DNA of 64,000 nt from Raphanus sativus (GCF_000801105.2 NC_079517.1:17617579-17681578); one strand, 5' to 3'; positions 1 through 13,501 are shown, counted from the first letter of the stretch. A program made the numbers and translations. Notes: generated by a model from the sequence alone, not told the origin.

Positions 1-697
1 AGGTTTGGTCCGGTTTAGACGACTTATTCTGGCTGATATGTACATCAGACGACCTAATATTTAGTCGTCTGGGAACAGAAGACTAAATATTAAGTCGTCC
101 AATACCCTAAAATGAACCCCTAAACTAAAATGACTAAATTAACTTACTAACCACGTTATAAAATCAAATTATACTTCAATAGTGTTTACTATACACAGAA
201 ACGAACACGCCTAGGTAATTTTAAAAATTTTCAAAAACGGTTTTAATGCTTTCCAAAATCTAACCCTAAGACACATACAATACTACAACATATGTTGATG
301 AAACATAAACTAAAGAATATCATGACTCACTACTTTCACTCATCTGGGCTGAAAACAATTGAAATTTGTTATATATAATTTATATCTCTTAAGACATATG
401 TTAATTACATAATTCCAATTTTTCACTTATCAAAATATTTTTACAAAATTTTTAATTATGTTTAAGAATAACTGTCCAGACGACTTAACTTAAAGTCGTC
501 TGGACGACTTATTTTCAAGTCGTCTGTTACAGACGACTTGCGAGGGGTAGAAACGTAAAAAAAAATCCGTTTTTTGTTTGTTCACAAGGAGATAGTTGTA
601 ATTTCAATAGCCTTTTAAGTTACTTTTGCCTTTGACCAAGTTGGGGTACTCTTTTGGGTTTGACTCCAAGTTTTGAGTCACAATTGTAATTCTCCCC
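1..697 (-). mobile_element. MULE terminal fragment (second copy of the end at 2474-3178)
   Basis: This stretch repeats the end of the neighbouring MULE (2474-3178) almost base for base and carries the same AAGTCGTC motifs. It ends in the MULE terminus (complement of GGGAGAATTAC...) exactly at the assembly gap. Relative to 2474-3178 nearly all differences are single missing bases, for example GCTGATATG for GCTGATAATG and GACCAAG for GACCCAAG. That looks like uncorrected long-read error rather than evolutionary divergence. It may be a false duplicate made by assembly, or a real second insertion. Confidence 0.75.
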
Positions 698-797
698 NNN
701 NNNNNNNNNNNNNNNNNNNNNNNNNNNNNNNNNNNNNNNNNNNNNNNNNNNNNNNNNNNNNNNNNNNNNNNNNNNNNNNNNNNNNNNNNNNNNNNNN
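698..797. other. Assembly gap (100 N)
   Basis: Exactly 100 undetermined bases, the usual placeholder for a scaffold gap of unknown length. Any reading frame crossing it is not real. Confidence 0.99.
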
Positions 798-1915
798 CGG
801 GCCTCTGCTGCCGTCGTAAAGCCAGAAATCGGTGGGAGACGGACTGTTTGCTTTTGCTGGGTAGACCAATACTAGCACCCAATCCCGGAATAGCTTCGTA
901 CGCCCAGACCTGAAGAACTTGTATAAAGCCATCCACGGTGGTAACAGCCAGTAATATCTTTTGTTCCACAAAGAGTCCATCAGCACCTTAAACGCGACTC
1001 TCCCCCATGGATAATTCTCAAACTTTCTAAATCCATCACTAGCCTTGCGAGAGTAGCTCGTGTAGCGCTTGAGAACTTTTCCCTTCAATGAATCCAGTGA
1101 AGATGGAAAGGTACGCGAGTCGCTTGCGATCTTCCCTGGACCAATCCCCGCATCTCTTCAGTGCTGCTATTATCTGATCAGTACTTGGCCCAGCTTCCCG
1201 ATGAACTCCCATCATCTCCCAGAAAGAAACCATCTGTGGGGTAACTTCACATTCTGGTGTCTCAAGGTCCTCGATGTAGTCGCAGTTTAGACCAGTGATG
1301 TTTTCAAACTCTAACAGTGAAAACCTCGCAGGTTCTGGACCAACGAGACACCACATCTCGTACTTCTTCTTAATGTCCAGCTTTAAACCGAGCAAGTGGT
1401 GAACCAGCCTTGAAGCCCAACCAAATCCCTGCTCCTTGAACTTGATGAAAACTCCCAATCTCGACTCCTTGAGCTCTTCAAATTCAGCATCAGTGAGAGC
1501 TTCCCTAAGAGCAGTATGCAACTTCGTGTTATCCGTATGATACGAAATGCTATTGTGGGGTTCTGGCTCTTCCCCTAATGTGTATAACCTACGGGGGAGT
1601 TCTGGAATATCCATCCTTTTTGTCTGCAAAATAATCAAAGACAACAATAGAAGTCAGAACACAAGCTAAATCAATCACGCCTTAATTGTTACTCCAGACG
1701 ACTTAGTAGACGACTTAAATATAAGTCGTCTAGAAAGTCGTCCAACTGGACGACTTAGTTGACGACTTATATTTAAGTCGTCTGGAAAGTCTTCCAAATG
1801 GACGTACTAAGTCGTCCAGGTTGAAGACTTTCCAGACGACTTACTTACAAGTCTTCCAGTAGAAAAATTTCAAGCGGACCTGATTAGTCGCAGAAGGAGT
1901 TCGAGTACTCGTCAT
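798..1915 (-). pseudogene. DUF1985/Ulp1-type MULE gene, 5' exons, frameshifted
   Basis: Exon 1 (1915-1880) encodes MTSTRTPSATNQ and is followed by a GT donor. Exon 2 (from 1623 down to the gap) encodes the DUF1985 domain and starts after a GCAG acceptor. It is about 85-90% identical by eye to the intact copy at 51729-52577. That copy reads through in one frame. Here the frame is lost twice, near 1080-1040 (after the TGFIEG motif) and near 970-950 (after the DSLWNK motif). Both breaks lie near the gap in the stretch that also shows single-base deletions, so they may be sequencing errors. DUF1985 is a domain of unknown role found in plant transposon-carried ULP-like genes. Confidence 0.8.
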
Positions 1916-2039
1916 TGTGGTTATAGATCTGAAAAAATAAACGTGAAACGGTGAGAATGAGTAAATTGAAAGAGACAACGTTTTATGTTCATCTTTTCCA
2001 CGAGTTTGATGACTTACCGGCGTTAGGGTTTACAGAGAA

Positions 2040-2260
2040 ACGGCGCTACGGTTTACAGAGAAGAAGCGGCGGCGCTAGGGTTTAGAAGAAGCGGCGGCGC
2101 TAGGGTTTAGAAGAAACGGCGGTGCTAGCTAGTGTTTAGAGTAAGCGGCGGTGAGAACGTTGGTGAGCACGGTGGCGAGGGCGACGGTTTGTTCGGAAAT
2201 AGTGGAAGCGGGGGCGCTAGGGTTTAGAGGAATCGGCGGCGCTAGGGTTAGAAGAAGCTG
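2040..2260. repeat. GCGGCGGCGCTAGGGTTTAGAAGAA short tandem repeats (MULE leader)
   Basis: Imperfect units of about 25 bp built from GCGGCGG, GCTAGGGTTTAG and AAGAA. The mirrored array is at about 51100-51320 in the complete MULE. It lies in the 5' leader of the DUF1985 gene. The GCTAGGGTTTAG part resembles a telo-box (AAACCCTA on the other strand), a motif common in leaders of highly expressed plant genes. Confidence 0.7.
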
Positions 2261-3178
2261 CGGCGACAACGGTGAGAATGAAGTGAGATAGATAGCCGAC
2301 GTTGAGAACGATGGTTGTTCGGAAATAGTGGGAATTCGAATCGCCTTTGATATCGCCGGTGAGAGAGAACTGTTAGGGTTTCTGTTCGCGGAAAATGAAA
2401 AAAAAAAAAAAAAATCACCTTATATATTGGGTAAATAATCCGGTTAGCTTTAAAAGTACATTGGTAAACTTTAAGGTTTGGTCCGGTTTAGACGACTTAT
2501 TCTGGCTGATAATGTACATCAGACGACCTAATATTTAGTCGTCTGGGAACAGAAGACTAAATATTAAGTCGTCCAATACCCTAAAATGAACCCCTAAACT
2601 AAAATGACTAAATTAACTTACTAACCACGTTATAAAATCAAATTATACTTCAATAGTGTTTACTATACACAGAAACGAACACGCCTAGGTAATTTTAAAA
2701 ATTTTCAAAAACGGTTTTAATGCTTTCCAAAATCTAACCCTAAGAACACATACAATACTACAACATATGTTGATGAAACATAAACTAAAGAATATCATGA
2801 CTCACTACTTTCACTCATCTGGGCTGAAAACAATTGAAATTTGTTATATATTAATTTATATCTCTTAAGACATATGTTAATTACATAATTCCAATTTTTC
2901 ACTTATCAAAATATTTTCTACAAAATTTTTAAATTATGTTTAAGAATAACTGTCCAGACGACTTAACTTAAAGTCGTCTGGACGACTTATTTTCAAGTCG
3001 TCTGTTTACAGACGACTTGCGAGGGGTAGAAACGTAAAAAAAAATCCGTTTTTTTGTTTGTTCACAAGGAGATAGTTGTAATTTCAATAGCCTTTTAAGT
3101 TACTTTTGCCTTTGACCCAAGTTGGGGTACTCTTTTGGGTTTGACTCCAAGTTTTGAGTCACAATTGGTAATTCTCCC

Positions 3179-3839
3179 TTATATAAACAAGTCATGTTTT
3201 TTGCATTTTCTTTACAAAATATTAATTTCCTAGAAGTCATTGTCTACCGAGCAAGTTCTAAATGTCTATTCATATATGTGCTTAATTTGTTTGACTTTGA
3301 ATATTATATAATCCAACAACAGTAAGAAACACTGATTTTTTACTTGACAACTTGATTTCTATTATTGCAGCAGTGTAGTCCTCATTGAGGAAAGTTAATA
3401 TTGGTCTGGGTACATAAAAAAATATTAATAAAAGAACAAGCTTGAGGTACATCAAATTTCGAAAGATGATCTGCGACTTTTTGCTGTTCCGTAATATCCA
3501 AGTGAAGTGGCAAATTTTGAATTTTGATGAACAAAAACCAATGTCTCGTACCTAGACCTTTAGAAATTGAAAAGGAGATGAGACTTTATCTTGAGCTTTT
3601 TTTAATAATAGAATTTTAAGATATTAAAAGATTTTGTGTAGATACTCTATAGATTTTTTAATTTTTTTTTTGGTAAAAGGATTAATTTAAATATAATATA
3701 AATTATAAATTAGGAATTAGAAAATATTAAAATTGGACAATTTGGTAAATTTATATATAACATAAGTATATTTTTCCAAAAATTAAACAATAGTGTAGTT
3801 TTCAAATTGTAATCTCATGTGAGTGTATTTTGAAGTAAA
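3179..3839. other. AT-rich intergenic DNA, no gene seen
   Basis: A+T-rich sequence beyond the MULE terminus with no usable reading frame and no recognised domain. Confidence 0.6.
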
Positions 3840-4111
3840 AAAAAAGCTTCTGTCGGAAATTCCTTACGGATTCCTGACGGAAATTGATTTATTTTTGTTT
3901 CCCTCGAGAATCCGTAAGGAATTTGCGAATGAATACTGATGGAATTCATTTTTTTGCTTCTGTTGGGAATCTGTCGGGAGTCCCCCACAATTTCCCGAAA
4001 AAATCAAATTTTTGGTTTTCGTGGGAAATCCATCAAGAATTCCTTGATAATTTCTGACAGATTTTTTTCAGTAGGAAATACTGTAAACAATCAACTTGTT
4101 TTCTTGTAGTG
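3840..4111. mobile_element. CACTA-type element, one terminal region
   Basis: The segment ends in GTTTTCTTGTAGTG at 4111, the complement of CACTACAAGAAAAC, a classic CACTA (En/Spm) terminus. It is preceded by subterminal repeats on the theme TCGGGAATTCCTTGA / GGAAATCC in both orientations. I found no matching CACTACAAG end upstream, so this is a single-ended relic. Confidence 0.6.
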
Positions 4112-5367
4112 CTCGCCTGCGATGAAACTCTATGCAGTTGCTATTTTTGAATATCATATGCTATTTTGAATCTTTTTGTCAAAGGTCATCTGGAGTTTGG
4201 ATCATTGGATGGGTATATCAATTTGTATGTGTGATAATAAACTTATTAAAGTTGATATACCAATAATAAAATAAACTTTAAAATAAATTTTAATTACATT
4301 TAGTGCCAATAAAAAGTAACTAACCTAATTTTTAGCATCTATCTTATTAAAAATAACTTTAAAATAACTTTTTAATTACAACTAATCCTAATTTTTAGCA
4401 TTAATCTATCTTAACAATTTTTTTTTTTAAAATACAATCAATTAATTTTAGTTATGGTCAACATTAATAATTGTTTCAGATAACAATGTATATTAAAAAA
4501 AAAATTTAAAGTAAACAATTAATTTATTTTATTTGTAATTGATTGTATATATAAATTAATACAAATAATATGATATAAAATCAATATAAAATATTTTACC
4601 ATTTCATAAATATCAAAACATATCAGTTTTTCTCCTATCCAAAAACAAGTAGTCCGTTTATATTATGTATAATAACTTTTTCAAAATTTTAAGTATTAAT
4701 GTACATTAATGATATATAATTGACATAAAAATAACTAAAAAATTCAAATAATTACTTACTTATTGTATTACTAATAATTTTATATTCGCTAAAAGTCTGA
4801 AGATACAAAAGAACATTCAACATTGTATATAATTAGTATATAATAAAATATTAAGTTAAAATAATAATAATCCAGTGCTAATATCACAATATATAGTTAT
4901 GTACAATAATCTCTATGGTATGTTTTAAAAGTTAAAATACATCGGCACAGATGTAGTGTATCAAACTCTAGTTCTGTTTAAACTTTGTGTGTGTGTCATC
5001 TGTTGTTACTGCACCCTTTTATTTTTTAATCCAACCTATAACATATAACCAAATATTAGAACTAATCTATAGAAACCAAATAAAATCCAAATAAAATCCT
5101 CTAACACTTTAATAAAACCTATTTTTATTGATCTTAAATGTTACAATCCTTTTTTGCTTCCTTTTTTGCTTAAATGTTACGATCCTTTTCTCAAAAACAC
5201 TTAAATGTTTTAGTCGCCGACAATCTGTGTGTTCACAAACAAACAAAAAAGACCGACAATCTATAACCTTATAAATATTTATAGCTCAAGCGGTGAATAT
5301 GCTTGTGGTGGTCTGCAGTTAATCGGAGTATTAGTTTGTGATTAGAAACCAATTTATATTAGTTATA
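4112..5367. other. AT-rich intergenic DNA, no gene seen
   Basis: Very A+T-rich with poly-A/poly-T runs. No coding exon, TSD or TIR could be supported. Confidence 0.6.
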
Positions 5368-6715
5368 TCTATTCTATTAAAACAGAAGTACACTTTAAAA
5401 ATACCCCTTAATTTTAGTATTATTTACAATGATATGCCACTGAACATTTAATTAATCTTCTTATATTAATGCTTGTCTTTTTCAGTTATTTAATGTGTGT
5501 TTCCTAAAAATTCTTTGTCTTTTTTGTTTAATTAATGTATTTCCAAAATAAAATTCTATTTAATGTGTGTTACCTTTTTATGATTTTTCATCTTTTTCTG
5601 TTTAATTAATACATTTCTAAAATCGAATTCGAAATAAAAAAGTTTGGCAACAATAACTAATAAACCTAACTTATATTGTTCAATGTTTTTTTCCTATTTT
5701 TTTATATATGTGTGTGTGTGTTGGAAATAATTAATAAACATAACTATAAATATTTAATAAAAAATATTATTTTTTAAATATGTAATTATAATTTTATTAT
5801 TATTAGTAATAAATAAAAATAAAAGTCACATTACAATAATCATTTATATAATATATAAATATATTATGTCACATATATTTTTCATATAAATAATACCACA
5901 ATGTAAGTTCAGTATGATAAATGTTGAAAATATAAAATATATAACACCATATATTTTATACAATATATCCAACAATTTTATCATACATTATCATAAATTT
6001 TGATCCATAAAAAATATATTTGTACGAATATATTGGGTCATATTCTAAAAGTATGGATTATACAATTGATGGGTTGTAAAACAAAATAAAATTACTCAAT
6101 ATAAATTATAAATTATTTTGTTTCAAAATGTCATATAAACAATAATCGGATAAATTTTGAAAAATATATATTATCACTTATACAGATAAATACTTATTAC
6201 AAATTTAGATCACATTCCTAGCTTTTTTAACTAATTAAAATTTTCAAAAAAAAAATCTATTTTTCGGAAACTTTTCTAACGTGATTTAAAATATTTTCAC
6301 AGTGCATACATCTTCTCTATTTTGAAAACTATTGATACAACTATATAAATTAAATATTCTATGGAAAAATTGTCTATAATATTTTTATTTTCTTATAAAT
6401 GTTATAACTAATGTATCAATTTTTAATATCATACTAACTCATATTTGTATATGTTTTTTACTTTTAGTTCAGAAATTTATTTTCTAAATATTTTATACAT
6501 AAATCTAATTATACAAATGTTTGATTTGTTTATATGATGTCCAATAAATATTGGTCATATAATTTACTGTAGAACGTAAAAAAATTATTCGATGTAGTTA
6601 AGAACATTGTTATTTTTAAATATATTATATTAGTACAAACCATGTATAGTATTTAATATAAACAAAGAAAAAAATGAAAACTGATACCCGCTCGGTCGAG
6701 CGGGTCAAAATCTAG
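5368..6715 (+). mobile_element. Non-autonomous Helitron
   Basis: Starts with TCTATTCTATTAAAACAG, preceded by A, and ends with CTAG followed by T, the Helitron insertion pattern (A^T). A hairpin lies just before the end: stem ACCCGCTCG/CGAGCGGGT, 6686-6705, about 10 bp from the CTAG. Contents are AT-rich and non-coding. Other copies with the same style of ends occur at 7832, 36851 and 59798. Confidence 0.85.
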
Positions 6716-7807
6716 TATAACTTAGATCTATAGAGTATTGATAGGAATAAGTTATAAAATAATTAAATTAGTGAAATCATTGAATAAAAATGGAGTCCAC
6801 GTTTTTAAATCAGAATAAGAATAATACAATCTTACCCCTCATTTACAATTTTATCCTCATGAGTTTGACAAATGTAGCTTTCATAAAATGCACACGAAAT
6901 AAAATTGAGAGAATATGTTTAGGCATTCGGGTTTTCGGATCGGGTACGGATCGTGTACGGATCAGATCCTTTCGGGTTTGGGTTCCTCGAATCCTCAATA
7001 TTTGGATAGAATTAGGTATTTGAAATTTTTTTGGTTTGTGTCTACGTCGTTTTTTTCGAGTTCAGATCAATTTGTGTCCATAATTCAAATATCTATAAAA
7101 ATACCTATAATATTGGATGCCTAACGAGTCCAAATTGGCTTAGGGATTTAGGACTCGAAAAGAATTGAAGTACCAAAAAACCCCAAAATACAGAAATACA
7201 AAACGATTCAAAAATAAAAAAATATCCAAAAATATTCAAATATCCAAAAAGACCATAAATTTTACTTAAACTCTGACACGAATAACTAAAAAAAACCCAA
7301 TTTTTTTCTGAATAGCCAAAATATATTGTCAGAAATCTGGAATTTTATCCGAAACACGAAATTATAATCGAAAATGTAAATCCAAACCTTTAAAAATATT
7401 TGTAATCAAAATCATATCTAAAATACTTAATATATCTAATATAAACATTTCAGATACTTTGGATCCAATTGAGTCTTTGATAAGACCCAGACTCGAACAG
7501 AGATCCATGGATCAAAAAGTAATAATCTAATATCTACTTTGTCATGGATCCAGACCCAAACCATGCTTACATTAACAGGTCAATTTTGGTTTGGTTTTCT
7601 GGGTCCGATAAAATGTTCAGACATAATTACATAAGAGTTCACATATAAATAATTAATTGATAAATTATATAATTTTAAACAATTTCCTTCCTCGATATAA
7701 TATGAATTTAGAACATAATAATATAAAACAATTCTAAAATAATAATTCACAAAAAAATTTATTACCGAAAGAAAAACACGCGCTTTTGAAGCGCGGATAA
7801 AATCTAG
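6716..7807 (+). mobile_element. Helitron 3' part with a nested repeat
   Basis: Ends in a hairpin (CGCGCTT/AAGCGCG, 7779-7795) followed by CTAG at 7804-7807 and a T, a Helitron 3' end. The 5' end was not located and may be merged with the preceding Helitron. A GGCATTCGGGTTTTCGG-type repeat occupies about 6918-7576. Confidence 0.65.
6918..7576. repeat. CATTCGGGTTTTCGG-family dispersed repeat, copy 1
   Basis: Begins near GGCATTCGGGTTTTCGGATCGGG and ends near a CCAGACCCAAACCATGC stretch. It shares this style of G-rich start, AT-rich middle and CCAGACCC-type end with copies near 8243, 12564 and 23355. Short open frames here (6790-7124) are not genes. Confidence 0.5.
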
Positions 7808-7831
7808 TTAAATTATTAATCACGTTATAAA

Positions 7832-9196
7832 TCTATCTTATTAAAGCTGAAGTACAATTTCGGTGTGTTTGGATACTTGGATAAGAGTATTAAAAATATT
7901 TGGTGTGTTTGGAAACATGGATTGTAGTCTTTTAAAAAAAAATAATTTTGTTTGGAAACAAAGATAATAGTATTAAATAGAAAAAGTAATGGGCTTAAGT
8001 TATTAAATTCATTATAAAAGAATGTTGTCAATATATATAAGAAAAATACAATACAAAGCCCAATTTGAAATACCAACCCAAATTATGATTTTTGTATTTC
8101 ATATTAAGTTTTTAAAATATAATATATGTAATTATTTATATGATGATACATATTAAATACTTTTAATTATATCATTACTTATATGATGTACATATAAAAT
8201 ACGATTAATTATATGATGAAATTATACGATATATAATAATGACTAAGGATGGGTTTTCAGACATCCATACGGGTTTGGTTCTGATCGGTTTGCATTTCGG
8301 GTTTTCGAGGTCAAAGATTTCATTCCTATTAGGATGTTTCTAAATTTTTGTTTGAGCTTGATTCGGATCTTTGCGGGTTTGGTTTGAGTTTGGATAACCT
8401 ATTTAAATTATTTTTAAAGTTTTAAATCACTATATATTTAAAATTTCTCAAAATCTATAAATAAAGTAATATATTACCTATAAATTTAAATAACATATGT
8501 CAGAATACCTAAGCTTAACATATCAATTGGTTTGATTTAAAATTTTGGATACGAAATCAATAATTATTTTAAGTATTTTTGGTGATTTGAGTATACTTTA
8601 ACTATTTCAGATATTTGTTTTTGACTATCTATATATATTTTCAAGTATTTTAAACCAATTTAAAAGTATCATTCTTGATGTTTTATATACGTTAAATATA
8701 AAAATAATTAATATATAAGTATATAAATCTATTTTTAGATAAATTCAGGTACACGAATACTTCGGTTCGGATCCGATTCGGTTCTCTAACTAACAAAATT
8801 TTGAATAATTCGAATATTTAATCAATTTATATTCAAGTTTGGTACTATATTTACGAATTGGTATCAGTTCTGTTCCTCGGATTCATTTTGTCAAACCCTA
8901 ATAATTACATGAAAAACAAATATCATCATATTTTTTAAAATATACATCCGCGGAGGTGCACAGATCAAAGTCTATAATCATTTATTCTAACAACAAGCCA
9001 AATAAATATGTTGATTGAAGTGCGAATAAAACAAAACTAGAGAAATACATAGTTTACCAGAGACATTCTATGTGTCGAATTTATTATAAAGAAATTTTTT
9101 ATTAAAATAAATAAATTCAATAATTACAAACAAATAATATATTTCATAAAAATGAAAAATAATATCCGCGCTTTCGAAGCGCGGATCAAAATCTAG
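7832..9196 (+). mobile_element. Non-autonomous Helitron directly upstream of RPS26
   Basis: Starts TCTATCTTATTAAAGCTGAAG after an A and ends CTAG (9193-9196) before a T. The terminal hairpin is ATCCGCGCTT/AAGCGCGGAT (about 9164-9186). Its last 200 bp closely match the 3' end of the Helitron at 36851-38722. A nested CGGGTTTTCGG-family repeat fills 8243-8893. The end lies only about 45 bp before the first promoter motif of the ribosomal protein gene. Confidence 0.87.
8243..8893. repeat. CGGGTTTTCGG-family dispersed repeat, copy 2 (MULE-like MITE?)
   Basis: Starts TAAGGATGGGTTTTC and ends GTCAAACCCT, so the ends are imperfect inverted repeats (AGGATGGGTTTT versus AGGGTTTGAC). Flanks read AATAATGAC before and AATAATTAC after, an 8/9 match that could be a 9-bp target duplication. 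Boundaries are approximate. Confidence 0.5.
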
Positions 9197-9240
9197 TAAA
9201 CATTTAAATTGTTTACACCTCATAAACTTTGAGTCAGATC

Positions 9241-9317
9241 TGGGCTTATACTGAAGGCCCAAATAGTTAAGAAACAGACCCAAAGATTTAAGAAAACCCA
9301 CCCAAATAAAACCCTAA
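9241..9317 (+). promoter_or_regulatory. Ribosomal-protein-type promoter motifs (site II, telo-box)
   Basis: TGGGCTT (9241-9247) and GGCCCA (9256-9261) are site II-type elements. AAACCCTAA (9309-9317) is a telo-box. This combination is known from promoters of plant ribosomal protein genes and lies about 105-180 bp upstream of the RPS26 start codon. A TATA-like CATATATTT follows at about 9333. Confidence 0.65.
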
Positions 9318-9405
9318 ACGGCTAAGACTGCGCATATATTTAGGTCTAGTCCTTACCTCCCCTGTCGCCGCAACGAAAAAGAAACGCGAATAGGCTTTGT
9401 TCTAA

Positions 9406-10661
<1,256 letters not shown>

Positions 10662-11279
10662 AGACTGCAAGAAGCTGGCAACTCAAAAATCTTTATATTC
10701 TAGTTTCAGTCTCAGGGTTGTCTAGAATTTTTGAAGATGCTTTCTACATTTGGTTTAAAGATAATTTCGTCATGTCTACCTTTGAATGCTTGGAGACTAT
10801 TTATCAGTTTGTTTTGACATTTGGCGTTTCTTCTTTTTTTGTTCTCGCAAATCAATTCTTGCAATAGAAGTATTGAGTGACCAACCACCGATTCAATCGA
10901 CTTTAAATGATAGTATGATACTGATATTCTTAACTTCTTATGAAAAAAGGTTGAGCTGATTAGCATATATAATATAAACCATTAACCATCAAGAGTGAGA
11001 GAACGTACATATCTGAGTCTACTTGAGCATCAAAAGAGAGCCACATTGTCTATTTTATCTTCATGCTATTGCTGGCACAAATCTAGTGCGGGGACGGTAA
11101 TGGCACATTTTTTTTTCTTTAAATGAATGTTAAACTATATTCACCAAAAAACTGTTTTACATCAAGTGCTTTTTTGCAAATGAAAACTATTGTCTACTTT
11201 CTATCTCCTGTCTTGACTTCCAAACCAGTAAGCTAGAAATACCCGCAAACTTCCCTCCCAAGTCAGTTATTAAACTCAG
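10662..11279. other. RPS26 3' flank and intergenic DNA
   Basis: Presumed 3' UTR of RPS26 followed by unassigned sequence. A T-run at about 11107 may be the tail end (read on the minus strand) of the LINE relic that begins beyond it. No other gene seen. Confidence 0.5.
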
Positions 11280-12563
11280 CTTGTTCCTTATACTTTTGTC
11301 AATAAATCTCGCCAGAACTCTCATTGTAGTTGGCTCTTCTCATGCCCTCCTCTTGTTCCGTTCTCTCCATATAAAGTGGATGGCACACTGAAATGCATAT
11401 CTGATACAATAGAGTATTTTCGCCTCCAGCCTCTGATCAGAAAAAATCGCCTGAAGCACACTCCAAGTTGTCGTTTATGAGCCTTAGAATCCGATGAAAA
11501 ATTTCCTTTCAAATCTGTGAAGGCAAAAAGCATTTAAAAAATAAATGATCTTTTGTCTCAGCTGCATTTTTGCAGAGCACACATGTCTCATCAACTCCAA
11601 TGCTCCACCTAGACACTCTGTCCATAGTACTGAACCTATCCAGCATCGCAATCCAAGCAATAAACGAGAATTTTGGGGTTGTTTTCTTGAACCAGACCCC
11701 CTTGGTCCACACACACTGCGGCTTTTCCTCTCTAAGTAGATACCAAGTTGCTTTAGTAGAGAACTAATTTTTAAGCCAGTTCTGCATCTCCAGAGATCCA
11801 AATTCTCACCAATAACTTCTCTGTTTAGCTTCTCTCGTAGCACATCCATTTCTTCCTCGATCTCGGTGAGAATGGTGGCTCTGTGCCTTCTCCTCCTTCT
11901 TTGGTTTAGCAGAGCTTCCTCAACTGTGGCTTCTCTTCTGATGCCTAGATCAATGATACCCCTCTCTCCCAAAAATTCTGATAAAACTCCCTTATCAAAC
12001 TAGTTTTCAAACCATAAGGAGATGTTCTTCCCGTTACCAACTGCCTTTTTATGAAAAAAATTCGCAATGTTTCGTAGCTTCAAAATCTTTTTCCACTTCC
12101 ATGAGCCTTTCTGGCTCTTACTACTCAACTCCCAAAAGCATTTCTTCTTCGTCGAGTTCAGCTTAACCCACTGACTCCATAATGAGTTTCCAGATAGCAT
12201 TTTCCAAATGAGCTTTAAACCGTACACCTTATTAATCTCTTTCAGCGATCGTATGCCAAGACCTCCTTCCTCCTTACTCGTGCATACCACATTCCAAGAA
12301 GCTTTAGCTCCTGTAGTTTTGAGCTCCGGACCTGACCAAAGAAAAGCAGAACAGAGTTGTTCTATTTCTTTGATACACTGCCCTGGAAGTCGATACCCAG
12401 AAGCCCAGAAGTTCACAATGCTCATTATTTCTGACCTTATCAATTGCAGTCTACCAGCATAGGACAGGAACCGACTCGTCCAAGTAGTTATACGAGAGCG
12501 AATCTTCTCTGTTAGTGGTAATGGTGCTGTAATGGTTGAACGATGGTTACAGATAGCAACTAC
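11280..12563 (-). pseudogene. LINE (non-LTR retrotransposon) relic A: RT C-terminus and zf-RVT
   Basis: Minus-strand frames encode the C-terminal part of a plant L1-type ORF2. 12540-12000 carries the post-RT region (LTEKIRSRITTWTSRFLSYAGRLQLI..., EGGLGIRSLKEIN). 11712-11509 carries the zinc-binding reverse-transcriptase domain (FSFIAWIAMLDR..., CVLCKNAAETKDHLFFKC). About 11420-11340 carries the terminal WRERN motif. The frame changes several times. The endonuclease and catalytic RT core are missing, and upstream it is cut by the 929-bp element at 12564. Confidence 0.85.
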
Positions 12564-13492
12564 TAGGGTTGGGTAAATAAACTGAATCCAATGTGATAAA
12601 TATGAATCCAAACCGATCCGAACCCAACATAAATACATAATAGATTTTGTTTCATGGTATTTTGGGTTATGGAAATTATCCAAACCGGATGCGAACTTAA
12701 ATGGATATCCAATTGAACCCGAAAAGATTCAAAATCCAAAAATTACTTGTGTCAAACATGATTTCAATTCATAATATGTATCCAAAATATATTAAGATAT
12801 TATTGAACATCTAAAATAATTATTTATTACATGAATAATTAACTCAAATACTAGCTTAATATATATTTTGGTATTTGGTTAATATTAATGCTTGTGTTTA
12901 ACATTAGTACTTTGCTTAATATAGATTTTGGTTAGATCGACTTGAGAAATGTTTGTGTTTCTCGAACTGTAGTTTCTGTTTATTATCTTCTTTACTGTAT
13001 GTCTAATTTTTTTGTCATTAGGTTTTCTGTTTCAGAGTTTCCGGCTCAGCATTTGATGATTGAAGGTTGATTATTGAAGGCGACAGTTTTATTTTATTGA
13101 ATAATGTTTCTTATTTCATGATAATTTGGTTTTCGTTTTATGCTTTCATTTATTTGGTTTTATTTCTATCAATAACTATATTTACATTTCGCTTTATTTT
13201 GAATGATTACTTTTGATGTTCCTTTCTTATTTTTGAATCTATTTTACTTATATTTTATTTACAAAATTATACTTTTAAACCGAAGAACCGATTGAGACCG
13301 AACCCAAAAATATATTGGGTTGTACTGGTTCTCTGAAGATTTACTAATCTTGATTCGAACTTGATAGAAACCGAACCGGTCCAGAACCGAACTTTCATAT
13401 AATCCGAATGTAGCTGATTTTAATGAACTCGGAAAACCGAGATCCGATTGGACAAAAACGAAATTTGATTGGGACCCCGAATGCCCAGACCT
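12564..13492. mobile_element. MITE-like insertion with 9-bp target duplication
   Basis: The segment is flanked by perfect direct repeats AGCAACTAC at 12555-12563 and 13493-13501. Its ends are imperfect inverted repeats: TAGGGTTGGG at the start, AGGTCTGGGC as complement at the end. A 9-bp duplication is typical of MULE-superfamily insertions, so this may be a non-autonomous MULE, but the superfamily is inferred. The interior is AT-rich and non-coding. Related copies seem to be at 6918, 8243 and 23355. Confidence 0.7.
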
Positions 13493-13501
13493 AGCAACTA
13501 C

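Larger units (their letters stand above)
798..3178 (-). mobile_element. MULE, 5' part (ULP-carrying family), truncated by the gap
   Basis: Homologous, in reverse orientation, to the left 2.5 kb of the complete MULE at 50170-59625: terminus and subterminal AAGTCGTC motifs (2474-3178), TATA-like leader, GCGGCGG-rich 5' leader (2040-2360), first coding exon and DUF1985 exon. The terminus lies at 3178, where the sequence complementary to GGGAGAATTACCAATTG ends. The rest of the element (Ulp1 exons, transposase) is missing, lost in the gap or beyond the window. Confidence 0.85.

Noticed and set aside
6790..7124. Short open frames of 69-77 codons
   Set aside because: They lie in an AT-rich dispersed repeat inside a Helitron, with no domain and unnatural composition.
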